A stretch of 64,000 bases of DNA from Actinobacteria bacterium UBA6100. GTDB taxonomy: Bacteria > Actinomycetota > Coriobacteriia > Anaerosomatales > Anaerosomataceae. The notes beneath the pieces are model-generated. The model did not search any database. It worked only from the letters and a program-made list of their open reading frames with translations, and was not told the DNA's origin. The stretch lies in assembly GCA_002423585.1 (NCBI GenBank), contig DIWS01000002.1, forward strand, positions 124,001-188,000. Reading direction: 5' to 3'. Position 1 is the first letter of the stretch; every line of letters starts with the position of its first letter. Shown here piece by piece: positions 35,511 to 43,485 of this stretch. The position numbers and the translations under genes are program-made.

Positions 35511-37618
35511 GCTCGATGCACCTCCATCGCGCGGTCAAAGACGCGCTCCCAGGCACGGGCGAATGGTATCGTGCCGTAGCGCGTGACCGCCTTCTCACGA
35601 CTCGCCTCCGACATGCGTGCCTTCAGCCCCGGTTCGTCCGCTATCCTGGCGATCGCGCGCGCATAGCCCTCGAAATCGCCGTCCGTGACCAGGAAGCCAT
35701 CGCGTCCATCCTCTATCAGGTCGGACCATCCCGGTACGTTCGAGGCGATCACAGGCGTAGCCATCGACAGCGCTTCGAGACCGGACATCGGCAGACCCTC
35801 TCGCTTCGAAGGGAAGAACACACAGTCGGCATCGGCGATGGCGACTGCCACGTTCTCGAGCGGCGGAACGACGACGACGTTCGGGAGACCGCGCTCAGCG
35901 ATCGTACGCACGAGCGACGGCTGCTCAACCCCCTCCCCGACCACGGCGAAGATGATGTCGCTTCTGCCGCTCAGCAGCTGGGCCACGCGGACGATATGGT
36001 CTGGCTGCTTCTCGGAGACGATCCGGCCGAAGAAGAGCACCAGCGTCACATCGGTGCCGATACCGAGACTCTCCCTGAACGCGCCGAGCGGATATCGTGA
36101 CGGGTCGAATCGTCCCTCGGTGTCGACACTGTTCGGTATGACAACGAGCCGATCCGGGTGCGCACCGTACTTCTCGACCTGAGCGAGGCGAACGGTCTCG
36201 GTCGTCACCACACGAAGATCGAGATACTCCCTGTACTCGCGCGCCAGCGTGATCTGATCGAGCGGCGCATACGGCGCCTCGGCATGGAGAAGATCGACGA
36301 TCGCCATTCCCGGCCGCGCTTCGCTCAACGCGGGAAGAGCGCGGTAGCCGAACACGCTGATCGAGTTCAAGAAGACGTCGATCTTGCGAGAGGCCACGAA
36401 CTCCACCAGAAACCGCAGGAAGTAGCCGCGCTCCAGGAACACGGGCAGCCGAAAGATGCTGTCGCACTGTGCGGCGAAGTCGGGGAGCCACGGGTCGCGC
36501 ATCCAGGGGGCCGCGAAGGGGCCTCCCTCCGTCGTCACGAGGTGCACCTCAAAGCGTCTGCGATCGATCGAAGAAAGCAGGTTCAGCACGACCGTTTCCG
36601 CACCACCGGTCACCAGATACGGGTGCAGGATCAGAACCTGCGTGCGCCGGCCATCGGCCGGGACCGCGACAGAGAGATCCCCCCCATCGGGTAGCCCGGT
36701 CAGGCGCGGAGCCTCTTCCCACATGTCGACAGCGTAGTCCGGCAGGCCGCGCTGGTGCCACCATGCGCCCTTGAGGCGATTCGGCAGCAGTCGGAGAACG
36801 CTCCGCAGCCTTCGCCGCTCGCTTGCCCCCGCGTCCAGCAGGCCCTCGCCCGCCAGTTTGGCCCCGATGCGAGAACCCGCGTTCCTCAAGACGGCGGACC
36901 GAGACGAGAGTCGGCTCCAACGATCCCGCGCCCGCCGACCCCGCGCCGAACGGCGATAGGCTGCCGGGTGCCGCTCACGCAACCACGCATCGGCGCCATC
37001 TCGCTCGATGGGGCTCTGCGCCTCACGCAGGCTGACCAGGTCATCGATGAGCGGGGTGATCGCAAACCCTCGTTCGAGGGCAGTGAGACACCAGTCGCGA
37101 TCGACCAACTCCGACGGAACGTCGTGAGCGAACCCGCCCGTCTCATCCCACGCCGAACGGTTGACCATGTACGATCCGCGCCTGAACTCAGTCAGGCGCG
37201 TGCCCCGTCCGTTCACGCGCACATCTTCCCCTGCGCCGAGCGGATCGGGCGGCCCTGCCGTCACCGCAACCGCCGCGGTGTTCGGGCGTGTACGCAGCGC
37301 CCACGCACACTTCTCCAGCATCGTCGGGGCGGGTTCATCGCCGGCAGCGAATTCGACGAAGCAGGCACCGTGTGTGGACTCCACCACACCTGCACGCACA
37401 TCCGCCTGCAAGAGCTCGGCGATCTCGGACTCTGGGAGAAGCCGCGTCGACTGCACCGCAGAGCAGGTCGTGCCGGTGGGCGCACGGCCCGCCAGCACGA
37501 CCTCCAGCCCGGACAGCGTTTGGCTCGCCAGCGCAGCGAGCGTGCGCTCGATGTGCGCATCCACACCGTCGCAGTAGACGACGACGGAAACGAGGGCATG
37601 TCCCGTGATTCGTTGCAC
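35507..37618 (-). CDS. Two-domain glycosyltransferase: degenerate GT2 plus GT4
   Basis: 703 residues. Residues 1-230 have a GT2-like fold (VSVVVYCDGVDAHIE) but the metal site is replaced by CFVEFAAGDEP, with no DxD. Residues about 320-700 form a full GT-B GT4 domain: HPYLVTGGAETVV at its start, VLFFGRIVSEKQP, and the E-x7-E signature REGLPMSGLEAL. An Arg-rich linker joins them. The GT4 half is probably the active transferase and the GT2-like half a binding or inactive domain. GTG start, AAGGGT upstream. Confidence 0.82.
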   Translation of the reverse strand: MQRITGHALVSVVVYCDGVDAHIERTLAALASQTLSGLEVVLAGRAPTGTTCSAVQSTRLLPESEIAELLQADVRAGVVESTHGACFVEFAAGDEPAPTMLEKCAWALRTRPNTAAVAVTAGPPDPLGAGEDVRVNGRGTRLTEFRRGSYMVNRSAWDETGGFAHDVPSELVDRDWCLTALERGFAITPLIDDLVSLREAQSPIERDGADAWLRERHPAAYRRSARGRRARDRWSRLSSRSAVLRNAGSRIGAKLAGEGLLDAGASERRRLRSVLRLLPNRLKGAWWHQRGLPDYAVDMWEEAPRLTGLPDGGDLSVAVPADGRRTQVLILHPYLVTGGAETVVLNLLSSIDRRRFEVHLVTTEGGPFAAPWMRDPWLPDFAAQCDSIFRLPVFLERGYFLRFLVEFVASRKIDVFLNSISVFGYRALPALSEARPGMAIVDLLHAEAPYAPLDQITLAREYREYLDLRVVTTETVRLAQVEKYGAHPDRLVVIPNSVDTEGRFDPSRYPLGAFRESLGIGTDVTLVLFFGRIVSEKQPDHIVRVAQLLSGRSDIIFAVVGEGVEQPSLVRTIAERGLPNVVVVPPLENVAVAIADADCVFFPSKREGLPMSGLEALSMATPVIASNVPGWSDLIEDGRDGFLVTDGDFEGYARAIARIADEPGLKARMSEASREKAVTRYGTIPFARAWERVFDRAMEVHRA

Positions 37619-37651
37619 CCTTGGACCACACCATTCGCGGGGAGACTGTCT

Positions 37652-37664
37652 GGCTATGATAGCC
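37652..37664. promoter_or_regulatory. Palindrome with overlapping divergent -10 boxes
   Basis: GGCTATGATAGCC is a perfect palindrome around a central G/C in the 94-base gap between the divergent transferase and acyltransferase genes. It contains TATGAT on the plus strand and TATCAT on the minus strand, so it could be a shared promoter core or an operator. A second palindrome, GTGATCAC, lies at 37681-37688. Confidence 0.45.
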
Positions 37665-37712
37665 TACGCTGCATCCGGGAGTGATCACACTGAAACGGAA
37701 GACGGCACAACG

Positions 37713-38294
37713 ATGGCGAACATGGCACGGCACGTCGTCAAGAAGCTGATCGGTCTTACCAAGGGCATCCGGGTACCACACCGGGCGTTCGTTTCGCCCT
37801 TCGCTTCGGTCGAGCGCCGCGTGAAAGTCACGATCGAGCCCGGCGCGCGCATCGGACGAGGTACCAGGATCATCGGCGGCGACACCATGGGGCGGGTCCA
37901 CCTGGGCGAGCGCTCGGCCATCGAATCCGGATGCGTCGTGCGCGTCCTCGACGGGGAACTGACCGTCGGTGAGGACAGCACGCTCAATTACGGTGCGATC
38001 GTCTACGGCGAGGCCGGTGTACGGATCGGCTCGCGCGTGCTCATCGGCAACCACTCGCTGATCTCGAGCGTCGACCACACCTGGGAGGGACGCGGCTCCG
38101 TGTTCTTGCAGCCGATGCGCGAGGCGCCGGTGGTGATCGAGGATGACGTGTGGATCGGCGCATACTCGGCGGTTCTCGCGGGTGTCCATATCGGAGAGGG
38201 CGCGATCGTCGCCTCGCACTCACTCGTGCGCGAGGACGTACCTCCGTACGCGGTCGTGGGCGGCACGCCCGCGAAGCTGATCCGCTACCGGTAG
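37713..38294 (+). CDS. Left-handed beta-helix O-acyltransferase (WcaF/CatB-like)
   Basis: 193 residues from the ATG at 37713, supported by the -10-like box about 50 bases upstream; an upstream ATG at 37656 would start inside that box. Hexapeptide repeats run through the protein, with LIGNHSLISSVDHTWEGRG carrying the catalytic-type histidine and VWIGAYSAVLAGVHIG/GGTPAKLIRYR at the end. These enzymes acetylate hydroxyls of sugars in surface glycans. It is the only plus-strand gene between the truncated ABC exporter and the response regulator. Confidence 0.87.
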   Translation: MANMARHVVKKLIGLTKGIRVPHRAFVSPFASVERRVKVTIEPGARIGRGTRIIGGDTMGRVHLGERSAIESGCVVRVLDGELTVGEDSTLNYGAIVYGEAGVRIGSRVLIGNHSLISSVDHTWEGRGSVFLQPMREAPVVIEDDVWIGAYSAVLAGVHIGEGAIVASHSLVREDVPPYAVVGGTPAKLIRYR

Positions 38295-38297
38295 GCG

Positions 38298-39779
38298 CTA
38301 ACGATCGTTGCGATCCCAATCGTCGAGGAGACGGACGATGTCGTCCTCGCCCAGATACTCGCCGACCTGCACCTCGATGAACCTCAGCGTGTCCTCACCG
38401 ATGTTTTCGAGACGGTGCACCGATCCGACCGGTAGGAAGACGCTCTCGTTGGCGTGCAGCCTCAACAGTTCATCATCGCGGGTGACAAGCGCCGAGCCAG
38501 AGACGAAGATCCAGTGTTCGCTGCGGTGCTGGTGTCTCTGCAGGCTGAGGCGCGCGCCCGGGTTGACCTCGATCATCTTGATCTGATAGCCCGGTGCCGC
38601 GAGAAGGCTCGTCCAGGAACCCCACGGACGAAGGCTGGCCTTCGGCTGGACGATCTCATCGGCACCCAGGACCTTGAGGGCCTCGACGACTTGCCTCACA
38701 TCCTGCGCACGGCTCTTGTCCAGCACGAGCGTCGCATCCGTGGTGTCCACGACAATGATGTCCTTCACCCCGAGGGTTGCGACGAGACGATCCGTTGAGT
38801 AGACGACCGAGTCGGTGCTGTCGACATCCACTCCACGACCAACGCGCACGTTACCCGCTTCATCGGGCTCAACAACGTCCTCAAGCGCCAGCAAGGAGCC
38901 GACATCGCTCCAATCAAGAGGCGCGGGAATAACGGCGACGCGCGCCGAACGCTCCATGACGGCAGTATCGATCGATGTCGGCTTCAATGCCTCGAACCGG
39001 TTGCGTGCCTCGTCACCATTGCGGTCCCGGGGCGCCTGCGCTGCGATCCACCGGGCAGCGTCCGCGATCCGGACCCCATCCCCACCTGCGGCCTCAAGTT
39101 CCTCGAGTACTCGCGATGCTCGCATGACGAAGATGCCGGCATTCCAGAAGTACTCGCTGCTCTCGAGGAACCGCTCGGCGGTGGGCAGATCGGGCTTCTC
39201 GACGAAGCGCTCAACCACGTGGGGTGTCACCGTCCCGACCGCGAACTCCGGAAGCGCGGTGCCCGCCATGATGTAGCCGTACCCCGTCTCCGGACGGGTC
39301 GGAGTGATCCCGATGGTCACGAGATAGCCATCGTTCGCTGCACGAACTGCCGCCCCGATGCAGCTTGCCCACACCTCCCCGTCTTCGAGGATGTGGTCCG
39401 AGGGCAGGACGACCATGACCGCATCGGGATCGGCCGCCTCGAAGATGGCCGCGGCCAGCGCGATTGCAGGCGCCGTATTGCGCGCGATCGGCTCCTGGAT
39501 GTACGTGACCTGGTGAAGGCGCGCGTCCTGCTGTGCGGTCAGGTGGTTGCGGAGCTCGTCGAACAGCCGCTCATTGGTCACGATCGTGACGTGGTCGGCA
39601 TCACCGGCGAATGGCAGGATCCGCCGCACGGCCTGTGAGATGAGCGACTCCTGCCCGAACATCGACAGCAGCTGCTTGGGTTTCAGTTCGCGTGAGAGGG
39701 GCCAGAACCGCTGCCCACTTCCACCCGCCAGGATCGCGGCGAAGACGTGGTCTATCGACCGATCGTTACCACTGTTCAC
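38298..39779 (-). CDS. manC: Mannose-1-phosphate guanylyltransferase / mannose-6-phosphate isomerase
   Basis: 493 residues, bifunctional type II enzyme. N-terminal nucleotidyltransferase with LAGGSGQRFWPLSRELKPKQ, FVEKP and metal-site loop. C-terminal cupin PMI domain with RHQHRSEHW and GSVHRLEN metal-binding residues. It makes GDP-mannose from fructose 6-phosphate via mannose 6- and 1-phosphate, supplying the gmd genes. GTG start overlaps rmlA by 4 bases, so two donor-synthesis genes are coupled. Converges with the acyltransferase 3 bases away. Confidence 0.95.
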   Translation of the reverse strand: MNSGNDRSIDHVFAAILAGGSGQRFWPLSRELKPKQLLSMFGQESLISQAVRRILPFAGDADHVTIVTNERLFDELRNHLTAQQDARLHQVTYIQEPIARNTAPAIALAAAIFEAADPDAVMVVLPSDHILEDGEVWASCIGAAVRAANDGYLVTIGITPTRPETGYGYIMAGTALPEFAVGTVTPHVVERFVEKPDLPTAERFLESSEYFWNAGIFVMRASRVLEELEAAGGDGVRIADAARWIAAQAPRDRNGDEARNRFEALKPTSIDTAVMERSARVAVIPAPLDWSDVGSLLALEDVVEPDEAGNVRVGRGVDVDSTDSVVYSTDRLVATLGVKDIIVVDTTDATLVLDKSRAQDVRQVVEALKVLGADEIVQPKASLRPWGSWTSLLAAPGYQIKMIEVNPGARLSLQRHQHRSEHWIFVSGSALVTRDDELLRLHANESVFLPVGSVHRLENIGEDTLRFIEVQVGEYLGEDDIVRLLDDWDRNDR

Positions 39780-40636
39780 AGATCCCCCAGATTGCGGTAA
39801 TACTCCGAGGACGTCCCGGCCATTGCGCGCTCGAGTCCGGCCCTGTCGATGAAGCCGAGACGATAAGCGATCTCCTCAAGACATGCGACCTTCTGACCCT
39901 GTCGCTTCTCGATCGTCTGAACGAATGCGCCAGCTTCCATCAGTGAATCCGGAGTGCCTGTGTCGAGCCACGCCATGCCACGACTCATCACCCGGACGCT
40001 CAGGGAACCATCGGCCAGGTACAGGTTGTTGAGCGTGGTGATCTCAAGTTCTCCGCGAGCCGATGGCTCGACGCGCTTCGCCATATCGCAGACACGGTCA
40101 TCGTAGAAGTAGAGACCTGTGACCGCGAAGTTGGATCTTGGCTGCAACGGCTTCTCCTCGATGGAGATGACAGTGCCGTCCTCGTCGAACTCCACGACGC
40201 CGTAGCGCTCAGGGTCTCGAACACGGTAGCCGAAGACGACCGCACCGCCGTCGGCGACGTCGTCCCGCGCGGATCGCAGCATGTCAGCCAGGCCCATCCC
40301 GTAGAAGATGTTGTCGCCCAAGACCAGGCATGCAGGGCTGCCTGCAAGGAACTCCTCGCCTATCAGGAACGCCTGCGCAAGTCCTCCGGGAGTGGGCTGC
40401 TCGGCGTACGAGAGCTCGATCCCCCACTGCGAGCCGTCACCCAGCAGCCGCTCGAACGCCGGGCGGTCGGTCGGTGTCGTGATCACGAGCACGTCGCGAA
40501 TCCCGGCGAGCATGAGCACGGAGAGCGGATAGTAGACCATCGGCTTGTCGTAGACAGGAAGCAGCTGCTTGGACGTGGCAACAGTGACTGGATGCAGGCG
40601 GGTTCCAGCTCCACCCGCAAGGATGATTCCCTTCAC
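39776..40636 (-). CDS. rmlA: Glucose-1-phosphate thymidylyltransferase RmlA
   Basis: 286 residues with LAGGAGTRLHPVT, SKQLLPVYDKPMVYY and CLVLGDNIFYG, all hallmarks of RmlA. It makes dTDP-glucose, feeding RmlB at 4.3-5.3 kb and possibly the amino-sugar cassette. Starts at GTG with GGGGAGG 4 bases upstream. Coupled to manC by a 4-base overlap. No clear promoter is seen in the 113 bases before the CAP-protein stop. Confidence 0.96.
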   Translation of the reverse strand: MKGIILAGGAGTRLHPVTVATSKQLLPVYDKPMVYYPLSVLMLAGIRDVLVITTPTDRPAFERLLGDGSQWGIELSYAEQPTPGGLAQAFLIGEEFLAGSPACLVLGDNIFYGMGLADMLRSARDDVADGGAVVFGYRVRDPERYGVVEFDEDGTVISIEEKPLQPRSNFAVTGLYFYDDRVCDMAKRVEPSARGELEITTLNNLYLADGSLSVRVMSRGMAWLDTGTPDSLMEAGAFVQTIEKRQGQKVACLEEIAYRLGFIDRAGLERAMAGTSSEYYRNLGDL

Positions 40637-40715
40637 AAGTCCTCCCCTGGACGTTCAGGTGCGCACGGAGGCACACGGAGCCCCATCATGGTAGCAGTGC
40701 GCGCCCGATGGCACA

Positions 40716-40728
40716 CGCCCTGCGGGCG
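40716..40728 (-). terminator. Short stem-loop after the CAP-domain gene
   Basis: CGCCC-TGC-GGGCG, a 5-bp perfect stem 22 bases after the stop at 40750, without a T-run. Confidence 0.35.
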
Positions 40729-40749
40729 GAACGGTCGCGCGAACAGCGG

Positions 40750-42375
40750 CTAGTTCCCTATGTAGTAGCAGACACCCTCGAATGTGTACGTGGCGGAGTA
40801 CGCGGCTATGACGCGATCGCGCTCTTCCGGCGAGACGGTGTAGAAGTGACTGCCGTTGACCTTGTTGTAGAAGCGGTACACCGACGTGGTTCCTGCGGCC
40901 GTGGCCGAAACGTTGTACACCGACCCCTCATAGGCGAACACTGCCGGCCACTTCGCGATGATCGTGTCCCGCTCGACATCCGACGCCGTGTAGAAATGGC
41001 TGCCATTGACGCGGTTGTAGAAGCGATACAGTGGCGTATCGTTCACCGGGTTCGCGGTATTGATCGCATAGGCAGGGCCTTCGAACAGATAGGTAGCGGA
41101 CCACTTCGCGATGACCGTGTCCCGCTCTTCCGCCGATGCCGTGTAGAAGTGGCTCCCATTGACCCTGTTGTAGAAGCGATATACCGGCATCAGCGAAGGG
41201 GTGGGTGTCGTCGTCGGCGCGGTCGGAGGAGCAGTGGGAGAAGTCACCGGCGGAGTCAACGGAGAGCTCCCGGGAGCGAGCGGTGCGGAGAACACGGTTG
41301 CGGCTCCGCTGAGCGTACCGAAGCTCGTGCGGTACGTCACCACGACCGGCGTCCTCGTGCCCTCGGCATAGATGCCTCCCGAGAGCGTGACATCATACTG
41401 TTCGCCCGGGAGGTAGCCCGAGGGCAGATCGGCGGGGTTAGGGCGGAAGATGAACACATTGGGCACACCGTAGCCGTTGAAGTTGGCGCTGAAGTATTCG
41501 CCGCTCGTGCTCGTGTCAGCGGCGTCCATCGTCCAGGTCCTGCCGTCGGAGACCCGCCGCAGCGTGGCCGTCTTGCCGACCGCGGTGGCATCCCAGTCGT
41601 ACCGTGCGGGATTGAGGGTGATCGACCACGGGGTCAGCCGGCTTGCGAACTCCACCGGGAAGACGCCCGCCGAGGGCCACGCGATGACGTCGTAGTCGAC
41701 ATCACCGACGGGGCGTGACTGATCGAACGCGTAGGTTGTGTGGTAGCCGTCCGCATAACCGATGCCCGAGTAGAGCATCCGTGGATTCAGCAGCCACCTG
41801 CGGTGACCGACGGTTGCGAGGTTGCTCGCGCTCGCGTCGTCCAGGCAGCCCTTCTGGAAGCTGTGGCTCGTCGTGTAGCCGCCGCCGATGTTGCTCGAGC
41901 TCGTGGCCGAGTAGCCGATCGAGTAGAACGCGTCGTCCATGTCGGCGGGCTTGTCGGGTGTGTGATCGAGGTATCCGATCGCCCGCAAGAGAACCGAACC
42001 GTACTGCCCGTTGGTGTTGCGCGTCCCGTTCAGCGTGACGTCGTACGGCAGGCCCGCGAGATAGCGGCCGAAGTTGATCATGTTCGCGCCGTCAGCCCGG
42101 AAGCCGTTCGTCAGCTCACCCGGCGCATAGGGTGCGACCACGCTGGGCGTCACCGCATAAGGAGTGCCGGAGTACACGGGCTTGAGCACGCTCCACAGAG
42201 AGCGCACCTCGGCTTCGGTGCGCGCCGACGTATTCACGTTCCATGTGGCCGCACGGGCGACGGATATGGCACCCAGGGGCGCGAACAAGGTCACAAGACT
42301 GCCGAGCATCGCGATGACAGCCGCGAAGGCGACGATACGGAACGGTGCACGCGCGAATCTATCCCTGTTGTACAT
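40750..42375 (-). CDS. Secreted CAP-domain protein with three DUF5648-type repeats
   Basis: 541 residues from the ATG at 42375. Residues 1-42 are a Sec signal peptide (RFARAPFR, a long hydrophobic core, ARA before cleavage). A CAP/SCP-like region follows, with NFGRYLAGL and GHRRWLLNP typical of bacterial CAP proteins. A Pro/Thr-rich linker (about 370-400) leads to three tandem repeats of about 50 residues, each starting [VL]YRFYN[RK]VNGSHFYT and containing ERD. The repeats look like DUF5648 lectin-like units. It is probably exported to the cell surface or medium and may bind glycans. No sortase motif or membrane anchor is seen. Confidence 0.88.
   Translation of the reverse strand: MYNRDRFARAPFRIVAFAAVIAMLGSLVTLFAPLGAISVARAATWNVNTSARTEAEVRSLWSVLKPVYSGTPYAVTPSVVAPYAPGELTNGFRADGANMINFGRYLAGLPYDVTLNGTRNTNGQYGSVLLRAIGYLDHTPDKPADMDDAFYSIGYSATSSSNIGGGYTTSHSFQKGCLDDASASNLATVGHRRWLLNPRMLYSGIGYADGYHTTYAFDQSRPVGDVDYDVIAWPSAGVFPVEFASRLTPWSITLNPARYDWDATAVGKTATLRRVSDGRTWTMDAADTSTSGEYFSANFNGYGVPNVFIFRPNPADLPSGYLPGEQYDVTLSGGIYAEGTRTPVVVTYRTSFGTLSGAATVFSAPLAPGSSPLTPPVTSPTAPPTAPTTTPTPSLMPVYRFYNRVNGSHFYTASAEERDTVIAKWSATYLFEGPAYAINTANPVNDTPLYRFYNRVNGSHFYTASDVERDTIIAKWPAVFAYEGSVYNVSATAAGTTSVYRFYNKVNGSHFYTVSPEERDRVIAAYSATYTFEGVCYYIGN
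40838..41190 (-). repeat. Three in-frame tandem repeats of about 150 bp
   Basis: Similar blocks start near 40838, 40988 and 41141 and encode the YRFYN-VNGSHFYT units of the CAP protein. The DNA has diverged at third positions, so the duplications are not very recent. Confidence 0.85.
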
Positions 42376-42393
42376 TCGACCCACCCTGGATGG

Positions 42394-42441
42394 TCTGCCG
42401 GTGCCCGTATGGAACCGAGCCACACATACGGTTTCGGCAGA
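42394..42441 (-). promoter_or_regulatory. Two-tier hairpin in the leader of the CAP-protein mRNA
   Basis: An outer 7-bp stem (TCTGCCG/CGGCAGA) and an inner 7-bp stem (CCGTATG/CATACGG) are separated by an asymmetric internal loop (4 against 3 bases). The 13-base apical loop completes a 48-base element 18 bases upstream of the start codon. No known riboswitch class fits. A structured translation-control element is likely. Confidence 0.5.
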
Positions 42442-42520
42442 TGGAGACACACTCTTGAGGCCGAGGGACCGCAAATCGGGTGCCGAACGGCGGATTATGC
42501 GTGACATCTGGCGCTATCCG

Positions 42521-42535
42521 GCGACCAACGGTCGC
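42521..42535 (-). terminator. Perfect stem-loop after galU, no U-tract
   Basis: GCGACC-AAC-GGTCGC, a 6-bp stem 30 bases after the galU stop at 42565. Confidence 0.4.
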
Positions 42536-42564
42536 TTCTGGGTGTGAACGCGCACCGTGATCGG

Positions 42565-43416
42565 TTACCGCAGCAGTCGAGTAAGGCGCTCCCGGAGCTG
42601 CACGCCGTACTCCTCGGTGTCGAGCGCGATGGCCACGTTCGCCTCCAGCCATGACAGGACGTTGCCCGTGTCGTATCCTCCACACTCCGTGGTGACAGCG
42701 TAGATGTCCTGCTGCTCCAGCAGAGTACGGAGCGCGTCGGTGAGTTGGATCTCCCCGCCCCTGCCGGCCTCGACGTGCGGGAGGATCCGCATGATCTCCG
42801 GGGTCAGCAGATAGCGCCCGAAGATGGCGAGGTTCGACGGCGCCTCGTTCGCCGGAGGCTTCTCGACGAGCTCGGTCACCTTCCAGACGCCCGGCTCGAC
42901 CTCTACGCCTCCGATGACCCCGTACCGGCTGACGTACTGCTTCTCCACGGGCTCGACGGCGATCACGGAGGCACCGTACTTCTCATGGACCGCCTTCAAT
43001 TTGGGGAGGCAGTCGAATCTGGGCACGAGCACGTCGCCCAGCATGACGTAGAACGGTTCGTCCGCGGTGTGCGGCGCGCCGCACAGGATGGCGTGACCCA
43101 GGCCGCGCGGCCGACCCTGACGGACGTAGAACACGTTCGCCAGGTCGGGGATGTTCCGTATCTGACGGAGCTTCTCGGTATTCCCGGCGCGCTCGAGCAG
43201 ATCCTCGAGCTCGGCCGAACGGTCGAAGTGGTCCTCGATCGCGCGCTTGCCACGGCCGGTGATCACCAGGATATCGCTCGCTCCGGCAGCCACCGCCTCC
43301 TCCACCACGTACTGGATCACCGGTTTGTTCACCACGGGCAGCATCTCTTTCGGCTGCTCTTTGGTGGCGGGAAGAAAGCGTGTGCCCAGACCTGCTGCTG
43401 GGATGATGGCCTTCAT
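42565..43416 (-). CDS. galU: UTP-glucose-1-phosphate uridylyltransferase
   Basis: 283 residues. N-terminal PAAGLGTRFLPATK, then KEMLPVVNKP with the catalytic Lys, YVMLGDVLV and VEKPP: a standard GalU. It makes UDP-glucose for the polysaccharide locus. It lies between hemL and the CAP gene, with stem-loops on both sides, so it is probably its own unit. ATG start with GGGAGG upstream. Confidence 0.96.
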   Translation of the reverse strand: MKAIIPAAGLGTRFLPATKEQPKEMLPVVNKPVIQYVVEEAVAAGASDILVITGRGKRAIEDHFDRSAELEDLLERAGNTEKLRQIRNIPDLANVFYVRQGRPRGLGHAILCGAPHTADEPFYVMLGDVLVPRFDCLPKLKAVHEKYGASVIAVEPVEKQYVSRYGVIGGVEVEPGVWKVTELVEKPPANEAPSNLAIFGRYLLTPEIMRILPHVEAGRGGEIQLTDALRTLLEQQDIYAVTTECGGYDTGNVLSWLEANVAIALDTEEYGVQLRERLTRLLR

Positions 43417-43447
43417 GTCTCGAGCCTCCCGATCGCGTACGGTCGCG

Positions 43448-43468
43448 CCGGGCTTGCTATCAGCCCGG
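43448..43468 (-). terminator. Perfect stem-loop after hemL, no U-tract
   Basis: CCGGGCT-TGCTATC-AGCCCGG, a 7-bp stem with a 7-base loop 18 bases after the hemL stop. Confidence 0.45.
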
Positions 43469-43485
43469 AACCGCGAAACAGCGTA

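Noticed and set aside
40838..41190. CRISPR-like or tandem DNA repeat
   Set aside because: The three blocks are in frame in the CAP gene, encode protein repeats and differ at third codon positions.
1..42375. Horizontal-transfer markers (transposases, integrases, att sites) around the glycan locus
   Set aside because: None found; composition looks uniform by eye. The single tRNA is at 48.6 kb inside the heme locus and has no flanking direct repeat.
42394..42441. c-di-GMP-I riboswitch ahead of the CAP gene
   Set aside because: An AAA internal loop and nearby G-rich strands recall it, but the conserved GGCAAACC and ACGCAAAGCC segments are missing.
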